A stretch of 18,804 bases of DNA. Origin: JAXJSP01 sp036310005 (GTDB taxonomy: Bacteria > Bacillota > Clostridia > Oscillospirales > Acutalibacteraceae). This document shows, in pieces, positions 6,622 through 11,954 of the stretch. A model generated the notes under the pieces. It worked only from the letters and a program-made list of their open reading frames with translations. It searched no databases and was not told where the DNA came from. Numbering within the stretch: the first letter of the stretch is position 1; each line of letters opens with the position of its first letter. The stretch covers positions 1 through 18,804 of the forward strand of contig JAXJSP010000035.1 of assembly GCA_036310005.1 (NCBI GenBank), written 5' to 3'. A program made the position numbers and the translations under genes.

Positions 6622-6647
6622 TGTCCGTTGATGTCCTTTTGATGTCC
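6618..6647 (+). repeat. Three phased TTGATGTCC repeats, candidate integrase arm sites
   Basis: TTGATGTCC occurs at 6618-6626, 6628-6636 and 6639-6647, in 10- and 11-bp steps, so all copies lie on the same face of the helix. The first overlaps the integrase stop codon. A related CTGATGTCC lies inside int at 6554. Tandem direct repeats just behind an integrase gene are typical arm-type binding sites, so the attachment core should lie shortly to the right, before about 6,800. The core cannot be named because the other end of the element is not in the window. Confidence 0.6.
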
Positions 6648-6664
6648 AAAATTACAAAAAGGTA

Positions 6665-6693
6665 TTGCAATTTACACCAAGATATGATACAAT
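6665..6693 (+). promoter_or_regulatory. Outward promoter at the element's right end
   Basis: TTGCAA (6665-6670), 17 bp, TACAAT (6688-6693) with TGA directly before the -10 (extended -10). A transcript would start near 6,700 and meet the terminator at 6803-6840, giving about 140 nt without an evident ORF. The rest of the 308-bp gap from 6622 to 6929 shows only the arm repeats, this promoter, the terminator and the thiN promoter. Confidence 0.4.
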
Positions 6694-6802
6694 AATGCGT
6701 GTAAAGCCTTATATTGCAGGACTTTTTCAAACGATACAAAACTGCACAAAACACCTACATTATAACTCAAAGAGATAATTTCTGTTATTTCAATGTACTC
6801 AA

Positions 6803-6840
6803 AACTCCCCGAAAGCAAATGCTTTCGGGGGAGTTTTTTT
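6803..6840 (+). terminator. Strong rho-independent terminator
   Basis: AACTCCCCGAAAGC (6803-6816) pairs with GCTTTCGGGGGAGTT (6821-6835, one bulged G), followed by a T tract. It separates the element's end from thiN. It may be the terminator of the chromosomal gene next to which the element integrated. Confidence 0.85.
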
Positions 6841-6882
6841 GTGCTGTAAACACTTTTACAATAATAAACCGTTTTGTTTTTG

Positions 6883-6911
6883 TTGCATAAAGTTTTTAGC
6901 GGTGGTAAAAT
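6883..6911 (+). promoter_or_regulatory. thiN promoter with extended -10
   Basis: TTGCAT (6883-6888), 17 bp, TAAAAT (6906-6911), preceded by TGG. The predicted start near 6918 falls in the Shine-Dalgarno, leaving a leader of only about 12 nt before ATG 6930. No TPP riboswitch is visible upstream. Confidence 0.6.
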
Positions 6912-6929
6912 ACATCAGAGGTGAGCAAA

Positions 6930-7580
6930 ATGAACAGGTGCTTTATTTTCGGTGCAAGCGAGATTACATCATATCCCATTATGCCCGACAGCGACGACTA
7001 CATCATATCTGCCGACGGAGGATACGAAACATTAAAAAAACTTAACATCTCCCCCGATTTAATACTCGGCGATTTTGACTCACTCGGCTATGTGCCGACC
7101 GGTGAAAATGTGGTTTTACATCCTGTTGAAAAAGACTGTACCGATATGGAACTTGCTTTTATTGAAGGGCATAAAAAGGGCTTTCGGGAATTTTATCTGT
7201 ACGGAGGAGTCGGCGGCGAGCGACTTGACCATACTATTGCAAATATCCAACTTATCTCGCGTTTTGCTTTAAATGACGCAAGCGCTTTTCTCTTGGGTGA
7301 GGGGAAAGTCATTACCGCGTTGCACAACCGCGATATAATTTTTGATAAAAACGCAAGCGGCATAATATCGGTTTTCTGCATAGGCGAAGATGCAAAAAAA
7401 GTCAGCATTGAGAATTTAAAGTATCCTTTAAAAGATTCAACGCTTTCGAGTTTTGTGCCGCTTGGGGTAAGCAACGGTTTTACAGGCAAAGAAAGTAAAA
7501 TTTCTGTTAAGGACGGTACCCTTATTTTGATTTTTGATGAAGAAAATTTAAACAAATTAAAATTACCGCACCGTAATTGA
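6930..7580 (+). CDS. thiN: Thiamine pyrophosphokinase
   Basis: Transfers pyrophosphate from ATP to thiamine to make thiamine diphosphate, in the cytoplasm. The 216-residue protein has the family's motifs: SADGG (27-31), PDLILGDFDS (42-51, catalytic Asp pair), KDCTDMELA (68 onward) and GGVGGERLDHTIANI (about 90-104), followed by the beta-sandwich thiamine-binding C-terminal domain. The ATG at 6930 is chosen because AGAGGTGA at 6917-6924 serves it; a GTG at 6921 lies inside that ribosome site. In many Bacillota thiN follows rsgA and rpe; here the upstream neighbourhood is cut off by the mobile element, so thiN runs from its own promoter. Confidence 0.93.
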   Translation: MNRCFIFGASEITSYPIMPDSDDYIISADGGYETLKKLNISPDLILGDFDSLGYVPTGENVVLHPVEKDCTDMELAFIEGHKKGFREFYLYGGVGGERLDHTIANIQLISRFALNDASAFLLGEGKVITALHNRDIIFDKNASGIISVFCIGEDAKKVSIENLKYPLKDSTLSSFVPLGVSNGFTGKESKISVKDGTLILIFDEENLNKLKLPHRN

Positions 7581-7605
7581 AAATTTTAACATATTGTGTT
7601 ACAAT
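7577..7605 (+). promoter_or_regulatory. Promoter of the zinc-ribbon gene pair
   Basis: TTGAAA (7577-7582), 17 bp, TACAAT (7600-7605), preceded by TGT (extended -10). The -35 overlaps the thiN stop codon. Confidence 0.55.
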
Positions 7606-7633
7606 ATATAAAAATTCGTAGGAGGAGTGACTA

Positions 7634-8200
7634 ATGGCAATTATCTCCTGTCCCGAATGTCAGCACGAAGTATCGGATAAAGCCGCTGTTTGTCCTCACT
7701 GCGGTATAAAAATTTCAAGTACAGATTCTTTGTTTGACAGGCCGAAAAAATGGTTGCCGCGAAATTATAAGGAAGGCAGAAAGTTAAACAAGCCAATCGG
7801 CTGTGCAACAACCGTTGCGGTTTACTTTGTCATTGTAATTATTGCGGTGGTGGGAATACTTGCAAACAAACTTCCCTCGTCGCTTGCAACTAACACTTCG
7901 TCTGTTGTGTCCGAAGAACACGCAGATTTTGAAATTGTACCCGATTCGATTGTTTTCGAAAGGCGCACAAACAACTCTACCGTTTATATTTCGGGTAAGA
8001 TTACAAACTACACGGAACAAAAAAGATATATAGAAATCGAATATGCGATTTATGACAAAGACAAAAACATCATATATAAAGACAGTTATTTAAGCGAAAA
8101 GGCTGTTGAGCCCACAAAAAGTTTTAAATTCAAAATTGAGTATTACGACGAAAAAATTACGGCAAACTCATTTGAAATTTTAAGCATTACCGGACATTAA
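7634..8200 (+). CDS. Zinc-ribbon membrane protein with FxLYD-like extracellular domain (188 aa)
   Basis: Residues 6-23 form a zinc ribbon with paired CxxC motifs (CPECQ and CPHCG). After a basic linker, a single membrane helix (about 54-77, TTVAVYFVIVIIAVVGILAN) is followed by an outside domain (about 95-188) with beta-strand pattern and the phrases VYISGKITNYTEQKRYIEIE and YAIYDKDKNIIYKD. This looks like the FxLYD/DUF-type immunoglobulin-like domain found in Bacillota surface proteins. The topology is probably ribbon inside and domain outside. The function is unknown; a sensor or assembly role is possible. GGAGGAG precedes the ATG. It forms a two-gene unit with the next gene (9-bp gap). Confidence 0.75.
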   Translation: MAIISCPECQHEVSDKAAVCPHCGIKISSTDSLFDRPKKWLPRNYKEGRKLNKPIGCATTVAVYFVIVIIAVVGILANKLPSSLATNTSSVVSEEHADFEIVPDSIVFERRTNNSTVYISGKITNYTEQKRYIEIEYAIYDKDKNIIYKDSYLSEKAVEPTKSFKFKIEYYDEKITANSFEILSITGH

Positions 8201-8209
8201 GGAGGCATT

Positions 8210-8458
8210 ATGGATATTATTAAAATTCTGTTTTTTGCAGTTTGGATAATCTTTATTATCGTTTTTGCGGCTGTCAAAGTGTCAATGCCCAAAATGAAAA
8301 ACCGCACCGCAAAACAAATAAAAAACGATGCCGGATACGATGACGACGGTTATGATGCAAGAGGCTTTTCGCCTCTCGGTTTTCACAGAAACGGTACCCG
8401 TTATGACGATGACGGATATGACAGGTACGGAAACAAAAAATCTGCAAACGAAGATTAA
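8210..8458 (+). CDS. Small membrane protein with DDDGYD repeats (82 aa)
   Basis: An N-terminal membrane helix (about 5-24, ILFFAVWIIFIIVFAAVKV) is followed by a basic stretch and a glycine/aspartate-rich tail with two copies of a YDDDGYD module (GYDDDGYDARGF and RYDDDGYDRYGN) separated by SPLGFHRNG. Such GxD/GYDxxG repeats recur in bacterial surface and secretion-linked proteins and could bind metal or divalent cations, which is a guess. AAGGAGG lies close before the ATG, and the gene is presumably co-transcribed with the zinc-ribbon membrane protein. No enzyme motif is present. Confidence 0.7.
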   Translation: MDIIKILFFAVWIIFIIVFAAVKVSMPKMKNRTAKQIKNDAGYDDDGYDARGFSPLGFHRNGTRYDDDGYDRYGNKKSANED

Positions 8459-8461
8459 AAC

Positions 8462-8491
8462 AAGCACACTCCCTTACGGAGTGTGCTTTTT
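8462..8491. terminator. Bidirectional terminator between convergent genes
   Basis: AAGCACACTCC (8462-8472) pairs perfectly with GGAGTGTGCTT (8478-8488) around a 5-nt loop, followed by T residues. It ends the rightward pair and overlaps the 3' end of the leftward tspO gene. A-rich sequence on the left side lets it work in both directions. Confidence 0.85.
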
Positions 8492-8963
8492 AATTTATAA
8501 CAACAATCGCGATGTTTAAGTACAGCGCAAACAGGCACCAGATAAGATATGGCAGCATCAGTCTGCCGGCTGTTACACAGCATTGTGAAAATCTTATAAT
8601 TGTAAAAACGACAGCAAAAATCAGGGCTATCAGGACAAGTGCTGCAACTAAATACATACCTAATCTGAAATAGAAAAAAGTCCACATTAAATTCAGCGCC
8701 AACTGAATGTAATGCAACTGCAAGGCACTTTGCTTATCGTAGCAGTCGGAACTTTTTACAAGATACGCGGCTATGCCCATAAGTATATAAAGCACGGTCC
8801 ACACAATACCGAAAACCGCACTCGGCGGAGTCAAAGGCGGTTTTTGTAAAAGATTATATTTTTCAATTCCGCTCATAACAAAAAATGCACCCACTACTCC
8901 CACTGCCAGAGGTAAGGCAAGGTTAGATAGTAAGGTGCGTAAATTAATTGTTTTAATTTTCAA
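8490..8963 (-). CDS. tspO: TspO/MBR family membrane protein
   Basis: Five-helix membrane protein of 157 residues, the usual family length. Diagnostic motifs are present: KPPLTPPSAVFGIVWTVLYI (the WxPPxxxFxxxW-type loop after helix 1), YIQLALNLMWTFFYF in helix 3 and LPYLIWCLFALYLNIAI in the last helix. TspO proteins bind porphyrins and other hydrophobic ligands and are linked to tetrapyrrole and stress responses; the ligand cannot be read from the sequence. The start is TTG 8963, with AAGGGG about eight bases upstream; no ATG is nearby. A perfect inverted repeat at 8975-8996 overlaps its probable promoter and suggests specific regulation. Confidence 0.92.
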   Translation of the reverse strand: MKIKTINLRTLLSNLALPLAVGVVGAFFVMSGIEKYNLLQKPPLTPPSAVFGIVWTVLYILMGIAAYLVKSSDCYDKQSALQLHYIQLALNLMWTFFYFRLGMYLVAALVLIALIFAVVFTIIRFSQCCVTAGRLMLPYLIWCLFALYLNIAIVVIN

Positions 8964-8974
8964 GATAAAAACCC

Positions 8975-8996
8975 CTTATAATGTTATCATTATAAG
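8975..8996 (-). promoter_or_regulatory. Perfect inverted repeat over the tspO promoter
   Basis: CTTATAATG (8975-8983), 4-nt spacer, CATTATAAG (8988-8996): nine-base perfect arms. The right arm contains TATAAT on the minus strand (8994-8989), a plausible -10 for tspO; the -35 is unclear. It is a candidate repressor operator. Confidence 0.5.
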
Positions 8997-9017
8997 TTTA
9001 CTCTTGAATTTTAAAAT

Positions 9018-9905
9018 TTATACCACTTCGCTGATACCGAGTATTATTATTCCCAAAAATACCGTAATAATTACTCCGTAGTGTTTTAAAGACAATTTTT
9101 CTTTTAAGAAAATACGCGATAAAATTACGGAAAATACACAGTATGCGCTGATCATCGGCGCTGACACCGTCGGATTATCTCCTATTGCGTAAATATATGA
9201 AAACTGTCCTGCGGTTTCACACAAAGCACCGAGCAGTTTCGGTTTTGCGGTTTTAGCGGTAAGCGACTGCTTTTTGATAAACACTACATAAACGTAAGCA
9301 AAAATCGCCATTAATAAAAATGTAAGTTCGTATGCGATGTTTGCGGAATCTTCGTTGATTTTACCGCTGTCTAACAGTATCGCGTCGGCAAAAGTTCCGA
9401 GTCCGTCTAATATGCAGTAAAAAATCGGGAAGAAAACTGCGACAAAGCCTTTATGATATTTTTTGTCTTTTGAAGAAATATTTACTTCCTTTTCTTTTTC
9501 AACAAAGGCGAGCATTATAACGCCCGTAACAACAAGCACTACACCTATAATGCCGACTACATTCGGCATCTGCTTTAAAAAGATAAGACATAATATGCAA
9601 GCGACTGCGCCCGATGAATTGCAAATAGGCGAGGATACGGAAAGCATTATGTAACGAAGTCCCACATAACCTAAAATCATAGATGCCACATAGCAGATGA
9701 TTGCCGGTGAATAATAAACAAAGTCCATCGGATTAAATTCAACACCGCAAATCAACTCAATAAGCGCGTGAATACCCATCACGCCGCCGACAGCCATTAC
9801 AATGCGCCAATGACTGTATTTATCGTCACTCGGCGAGCCGATTTTCGAAAACAAATCGCTGCCGCCCCAGAAAAAAATCGTTATAAGTGATAATACAAAC
9901 CACAT
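9018..9905 (-). CDS. EamA/DMT-superfamily transporter (295 aa)
   Basis: Ten predicted membrane helices in two EamA-like halves: the first opens MWFVLSLITIFFWGGSDLFS and ends in VVGIIGVVLVVTGVIMLAFV; the second starts GFVAVFFPIFYCILDGLGTF and closes HYGVIITVFLGIIILGISE. The pattern WGGSxxxxK near the N-terminus and the G-V-x-L-x-x-x-G-V repeat at the end of each half are typical of the drug/metabolite transporter superfamily. The substrate is not predictable. It starts one base after the stop of the DUF6062 gene and is therefore co-transcribed and probably translationally coupled. The ribosome site is weak, which fits coupling. Confidence 0.85.
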   Translation of the reverse strand: MWFVLSLITIFFWGGSDLFSKIGSPSDDKYSHWRIVMAVGGVMGIHALIELICGVEFNPMDFVYYSPAIICYVASMILGYVGLRYIMLSVSSPICNSSGAVACILCLIFLKQMPNVVGIIGVVLVVTGVIMLAFVEKEKEVNISSKDKKYHKGFVAVFFPIFYCILDGLGTFADAILLDSGKINEDSANIAYELTFLLMAIFAYVYVVFIKKQSLTAKTAKPKLLGALCETAGQFSYIYAIGDNPTVSAPMISAYCVFSVILSRIFLKEKLSLKHYGVIITVFLGIIILGISEVV

Positions 9906-9906
9906 T

Positions 9907-10602
9907 TTACTCTACACTTCTTCCTCTTAAAAATTTAATTGCCCTCTCTATCGAATCTTTTGAGTTCCCCCAATCGGCATCATCACCGCTGTTTCTGTAA
10001 TCAAACATATCGCAAAAATGCCTTACATCCTCATTCAGTTCTTTTAAATAAGCACTTGTAATCTCTTTTGCCGATTTGCAAAACTCCTCGCATTTGTCTT
10101 TTTGCATATATTTCTCGGCGCTCTCAATAAGCAGTTTTAAGTGCGGCAGGCAAAAATATTCCTGCTGTGAAAACAAGAGTCTGAACTGTTTGTCGTTTTC
10201 ATAAGTCAGGCACGCAGTTTTAAGCATAGCGCTCATTCCCTGTTCTATCGACTCACAAATAAAGCAGTCCTCTTCAAGCCTTGCAAGTTTAAACTTCGTC
10301 TTTTTCATACCGGGCTTCAAAAATCTGCCCTCTTTAAAGATGTCGTCGCTTATCTGCTTTAAGTGACTATCAAGCATCAAAGCAAGGCTTAATCTGTTTT
10401 TTGCCTTTTTTAACTGCGATAAATGAGTATAGCAAAAACCTTTTTCGTTTGTGCTTATTCTTATATCCGGCTCCATCATAGCGGGCCCCATAATATACTC
10501 GACCGCGCGCTTTTCAACAGCGTAACGCATATTACAGACAGGGCATCCCTTCTTTTGAATAAAACCGTCTGTTATCGGTATGGTGCAAATGCTTTCTCTC
10601 AT
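9907..10602 (-). CDS. DUF6062 family protein with two CxxC...FCxxHL modules (231 aa)
   Basis: I recognise the family, which is found mainly in Clostridia, but no function is known. The protein contains two similar metal-site-like modules: CPVC (21-24) followed by GFCYTHLSQL (about 55-64), and CFIC (about 113-116) followed by YFCLPHLKLL (about 148-157). Each pairs a CxxC with a later FCxxHL, which looks like an internally duplicated zinc-binding helical unit; the rest is helical. GGAGG precedes ATG 10602. It is the first gene of a leftward operon with an EamA transporter, transcribed from the promoter at 10629-10657 which overlaps the divergent ogg promoter. Confidence 0.8.
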   Translation of the reverse strand: MRESICTIPITDGFIQKKGCPVCNMRYAVEKRAVEYIMGPAMMEPDIRISTNEKGFCYTHLSQLKKAKNRLSLALMLDSHLKQISDDIFKEGRFLKPGMKKTKFKLARLEEDCFICESIEQGMSAMLKTACLTYENDKQFRLLFSQQEYFCLPHLKLLIESAEKYMQKDKCEEFCKSAKEITSAYLKELNEDVRHFCDMFDYRNSGDDADWGNSKDSIERAIKFLRGRSVE

Positions 10603-10628
10603 ATTTTCCTCCGATAAAAAGTGTAGCC

Positions 10629-10657
10629 ATTATATCACAGATGTGGTATAATTTCAA
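10629..10657 (-). promoter_or_regulatory. Leftward promoter of the DUF6062-EamA operon
   Basis: On the minus strand TTGAAA (10657-10652), 17 bp, TATAAT (10634-10629), preceded by TGA (extended -10). The leader to ATG 10602 is about 20 nt. Its -35 shares a base with the -10 of the divergent ogg promoter. Confidence 0.75.
10644..10652 (+). promoter_or_regulatory. Rightward ogg promoter (extended -10)
   Basis: TGGTATAAT at 10644-10652; the -35 region is weak (TAGCCA at 10624-10629), as is usual with an extended -10. The predicted start at about 10659 leaves a leader of roughly nine nucleotides before ATG 10668. Confidence 0.6.
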
Positions 10658-10667
10658 GGGTGATAAT

Positions 10668-11498
10668 ATGCTTAAAGTAATTGAAAAAAACGGGGATGTT
10701 TATCTTGAAAACCTGTCCCCTTTTGTACTCAAAGACACGCTTGACTGCGGACAGGCTTTTCGCTGGCAGGAAATAAACGAAAATGAATTTTGCGGTATCG
10801 CGATGAACAAGTTCTTACATATAATACAGACTGATGATTGCGTGATTTTTAAGAACACGACAAAAGAGCAGTTTTATGATACCTGGTATAATTACTTTGA
10901 CTGCGAGCGCGATTACAATGAAATTTTGTCGGCGCTGAGCGTTAATGACACCTTAAAAAAGGTGTGCGATTTTTCAAGCGGCATCAGGCTTTTAAATCAG
11001 GAACCTTTTGAGGCTATATGTTCATTTATAATTTCGCAAAACAACAACATACCGAGAATTAAAGGCATAATATCGCGCCTTTGCGAAAACTTCGGCGATA
11101 AAATCGACGGGGGTTATACTTTTCCGAGCGCCGAAAAAATCGCCTCGCTTTGCGAAGATGACTTGTCGGTTATAAGAGCGGGTTTTCGCGCAAAGTACAT
11201 CATTGACGGGGCGAAAAAAACAGCAAGCGGAGAAATTGATTTTGATTTTTTAAGGAACGCTCCCATTGACAAGGCAAGAGAACATATAATGCAGATAAAA
11301 GGTGTCGGCCCGAAAGTCGCTGACTGTGCATTACTTTTCGGGTTTTCAAGAATGGAATGTTTTCCTGTCGATGTGTGGATAAGAAAGGCGGTAAATTCGC
11401 TTTTCGGCGGCGAAGTGCCTGAGTGCGCTTTGCCATACGCAGGTATTGCACAGCAATACATCTTCCACTACGCAAGGAAAAATAATATTAAATTATAA
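10668..11498 (+). CDS. ogg: 8-oxoguanine DNA glycosylase/AP lyase (OGG1 family)
   Basis: Removes oxidised guanine (8-oxoG) from DNA and nicks the abasic site. The 276-residue protein has the OGG N-terminal domain (LKDTLDCGQAFRWQEI) and the HhH-GPD core. Visible key features: SQNNNIPRIKGIISRLC (Asn125-127, matching the NNN loop of OGG1), helix-hairpin-helix IKGVGPKVADCALL with catalytic Lys216, and FPVDVW with catalytic Asp235. Start at ATG 10668, preceded by AAGGGTGAT; an in-frame ATG at 10641 is rejected because the -10 TATAAT lies behind it. It is expressed divergently from DUF6062, with overlapping promoters. Confidence 0.95.
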   Translation: MLKVIEKNGDVYLENLSPFVLKDTLDCGQAFRWQEINENEFCGIAMNKFLHIIQTDDCVIFKNTTKEQFYDTWYNYFDCERDYNEILSALSVNDTLKKVCDFSSGIRLLNQEPFEAICSFIISQNNNIPRIKGIISRLCENFGDKIDGGYTFPSAEKIASLCEDDLSVIRAGFRAKYIIDGAKKTASGEIDFDFLRNAPIDKAREHIMQIKGVGPKVADCALLFGFSRMECFPVDVWIRKAVNSLFGGEVPECALPYAGIAQQYIFHYARKNNIKL

Positions 11499-11503
11499 TC
11501 AGT

Positions 11504-11527
11504 CCGCCTGAGGCGGTTTATATTATT
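11504..11527 (+). terminator. Short hairpin terminator after ogg
   Basis: CCGCC (11504-11508), TGA loop, GGCGG (11512-11516), then TTTATATTATTT. The stem is short and the T tract interrupted, so it is a weak terminator candidate directly after the ogg stop. Confidence 0.45.
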
Positions 11528-11609
11528 TCTGTTAGCACTGATAAAAAACCATAAAAACCGTCTACGACGGGTGCCGACAAAGTACCATATAAAGCAACTC
11601 CGTTGCCCC

Positions 11610-11639
11610 CTGACAAGGGGAGACAAATAGTGGTATAAT
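11610..11639 (+). promoter_or_regulatory. Candidate promoter for the peptide leader RNA
   Basis: CTGACA (11610-11615), 18 bp, TATAAT (11634-11639) with TGG before the -10. A transcript from about 11,646 would carry a leader of about 230 nt in front of the 25-aa peptide gene. Confidence 0.35.
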
Positions 11640-11695
11640 CAGTCCGCACCGACAGAGTACAATAGGAAGCAACTCTGTTGCCCTCAGGCAGCGGA

Positions 11696-11733
11696 AACCG
11701 CAGTGAAAATAATCACTGCGGTTAATATTTAAT
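11696..11733 (+). terminator. Terminator-like or attenuator hairpin
   Basis: AACCGCAGTGA (11696-11706) pairs perfectly with TCACTGCGGTT (11713-11723) around a 6-nt loop, followed by AATATTTAAT. The stem is strong but the U run is poor. It could end read-through from ogg or attenuate the peptide leader. Confidence 0.5.
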
Positions 11734-11874
11734 GGGGTTTAAGGCTAATCAAGGACTTGCCTTTTCTGCAGATTGGCAAGCCACCCATCTAACCCCTTAT
11801 CATCATATTATGAATTTTTTAAATTAAGGTGCCCGATTTTTAAAAAATTACATATAGTATTAAGGGGTGCTTAT
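11734..11874 (+). ncRNA. Candidate structured cis-regulatory leader of the DUF3789-like peptide gene
   Basis: GGGGTT (11734-11739) closes with AACCCC (11791-11796) over an inner hairpin CTTGCC (11756-11761)/GGCAAG (11775-11780). The same right strand, ACCCCTTA (11792-11799), is perfectly complementary over 8 bp to TAAGGGGT (11861-11868), the Shine-Dalgarno region of the peptide gene. The two pairings exclude each other. Between them is an AT hairpin with 11-bp arms (11813-11823 with 11839-11849). This is the architecture of a translational riboswitch or riboregulator, but I recognise no known class. It is an inference from base pairing only. Confidence 0.45.
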
Positions 11875-11952
11875 ATGAATTTTTTAATCGGTTTTTTTAT
11901 AGGTGTGTTGTCCGGTATTACCCTTATGTGCATTTTGTCTATGAGCGACTAA
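11875..11952 (+). CDS. DUF3789-like single-pass membrane peptide (25 aa)
   Basis: A 25-residue ORF with ATG 11875 and TAA 11950-11952. Its product MNFLIGFFIGVLSGITLMCI ends LSMSD. It is one membrane helix with glycine spacing (G6, G10, G14) and a short polar C-terminus, matching the pattern of the tiny DUF3789 family (FLIGF-IGG..G...M..L). AAGGGG lies seven bases before the ATG, a strong ribosome site. The function is unknown; such peptides may modulate membrane complexes or act as toxin-like peptides. It converges with yfbR, whose stop lies 2 bp away, and has an elaborate leader. Its existence as a gene rests on the ribosome site, the family-like pattern and the leader. Confidence 0.65.
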   Translation: MNFLIGFFIGVLSGITLMCILSMSD

Positions 11953-11954
11953 AT

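Larger units (their letters stand above)
1..6650. mobile_element. Right-hand part of a phage satellite (PICI-like) or related integrative element
   Basis: Seen: tyrosine integrase and XRE repressor rightward at one end; divergent from them an excisionase-like protein, a primase-polymerase/VapE-type helicase, an iteron-rich AT-rich region, several tiny ORFs, a lipoprotein and a terS-like HTH protein, all leftward in a tightly packed operon. Ordinary chromosomal genes begin right after a terminator at about 6,803. Known: Gram-positive phage-inducible chromosomal islands have int and stl in one direction, divergent from xis, pri/rep, ori and then packaging genes including terS. Inference: this is such a satellite whose left end lies outside the window. 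No capsid, tail, portal or large terminase is visible in this part. A defective prophage or an integrative mobilizable element remain alternatives. The right end is placed only approximately, from the integrase stop and the repeats behind it. Confidence 0.75.
11494..11685. repeat. Degenerate direct-repeat pair in the intergenic region
   Basis: TATAATCAGTCCGC occurs exactly at 11494-11507 and again 140 bp later at 11634-11647. A second unit matches imperfectly at 11573-11609 (GCCGACAAAGTACCATATAA, then AGCAACTCCGTTGCCC) and 11648-11685 (ACCGACAGAGTACAATAGGA, then AGCAACTCTGTTGCCC). A CCCC...GGGG hairpin follows the first. This resembles decayed dispersed intergenic repeats of Clostridia genomes. 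Confidence 0.6.

Noticed and set aside
6650..6802. Exact attachment core or a tRNA-end target
   Set aside because: No tRNA-like sequence is present and the second att copy is outside the window, so no core can be defined.
6839..7045. Short frame overlapping the start of thiN
   Set aside because: It begins within the terminator T tract, has no ribosome site and is out of frame with the well-conserved ThiN protein.
10641..10667. Upstream ATG 10641 for ogg
   Set aside because: The -10 TATAAT (10647-10652) lies downstream of it, so it would not be in the transcript.
11734..11800. tRNA, SRP RNA, 6S RNA or a known riboswitch
   Set aside because: No TTCGA arm, no SRP apical loop sequence, far too short for 6S RNA, and no recognised aptamer core; kept as an unassigned structured leader.
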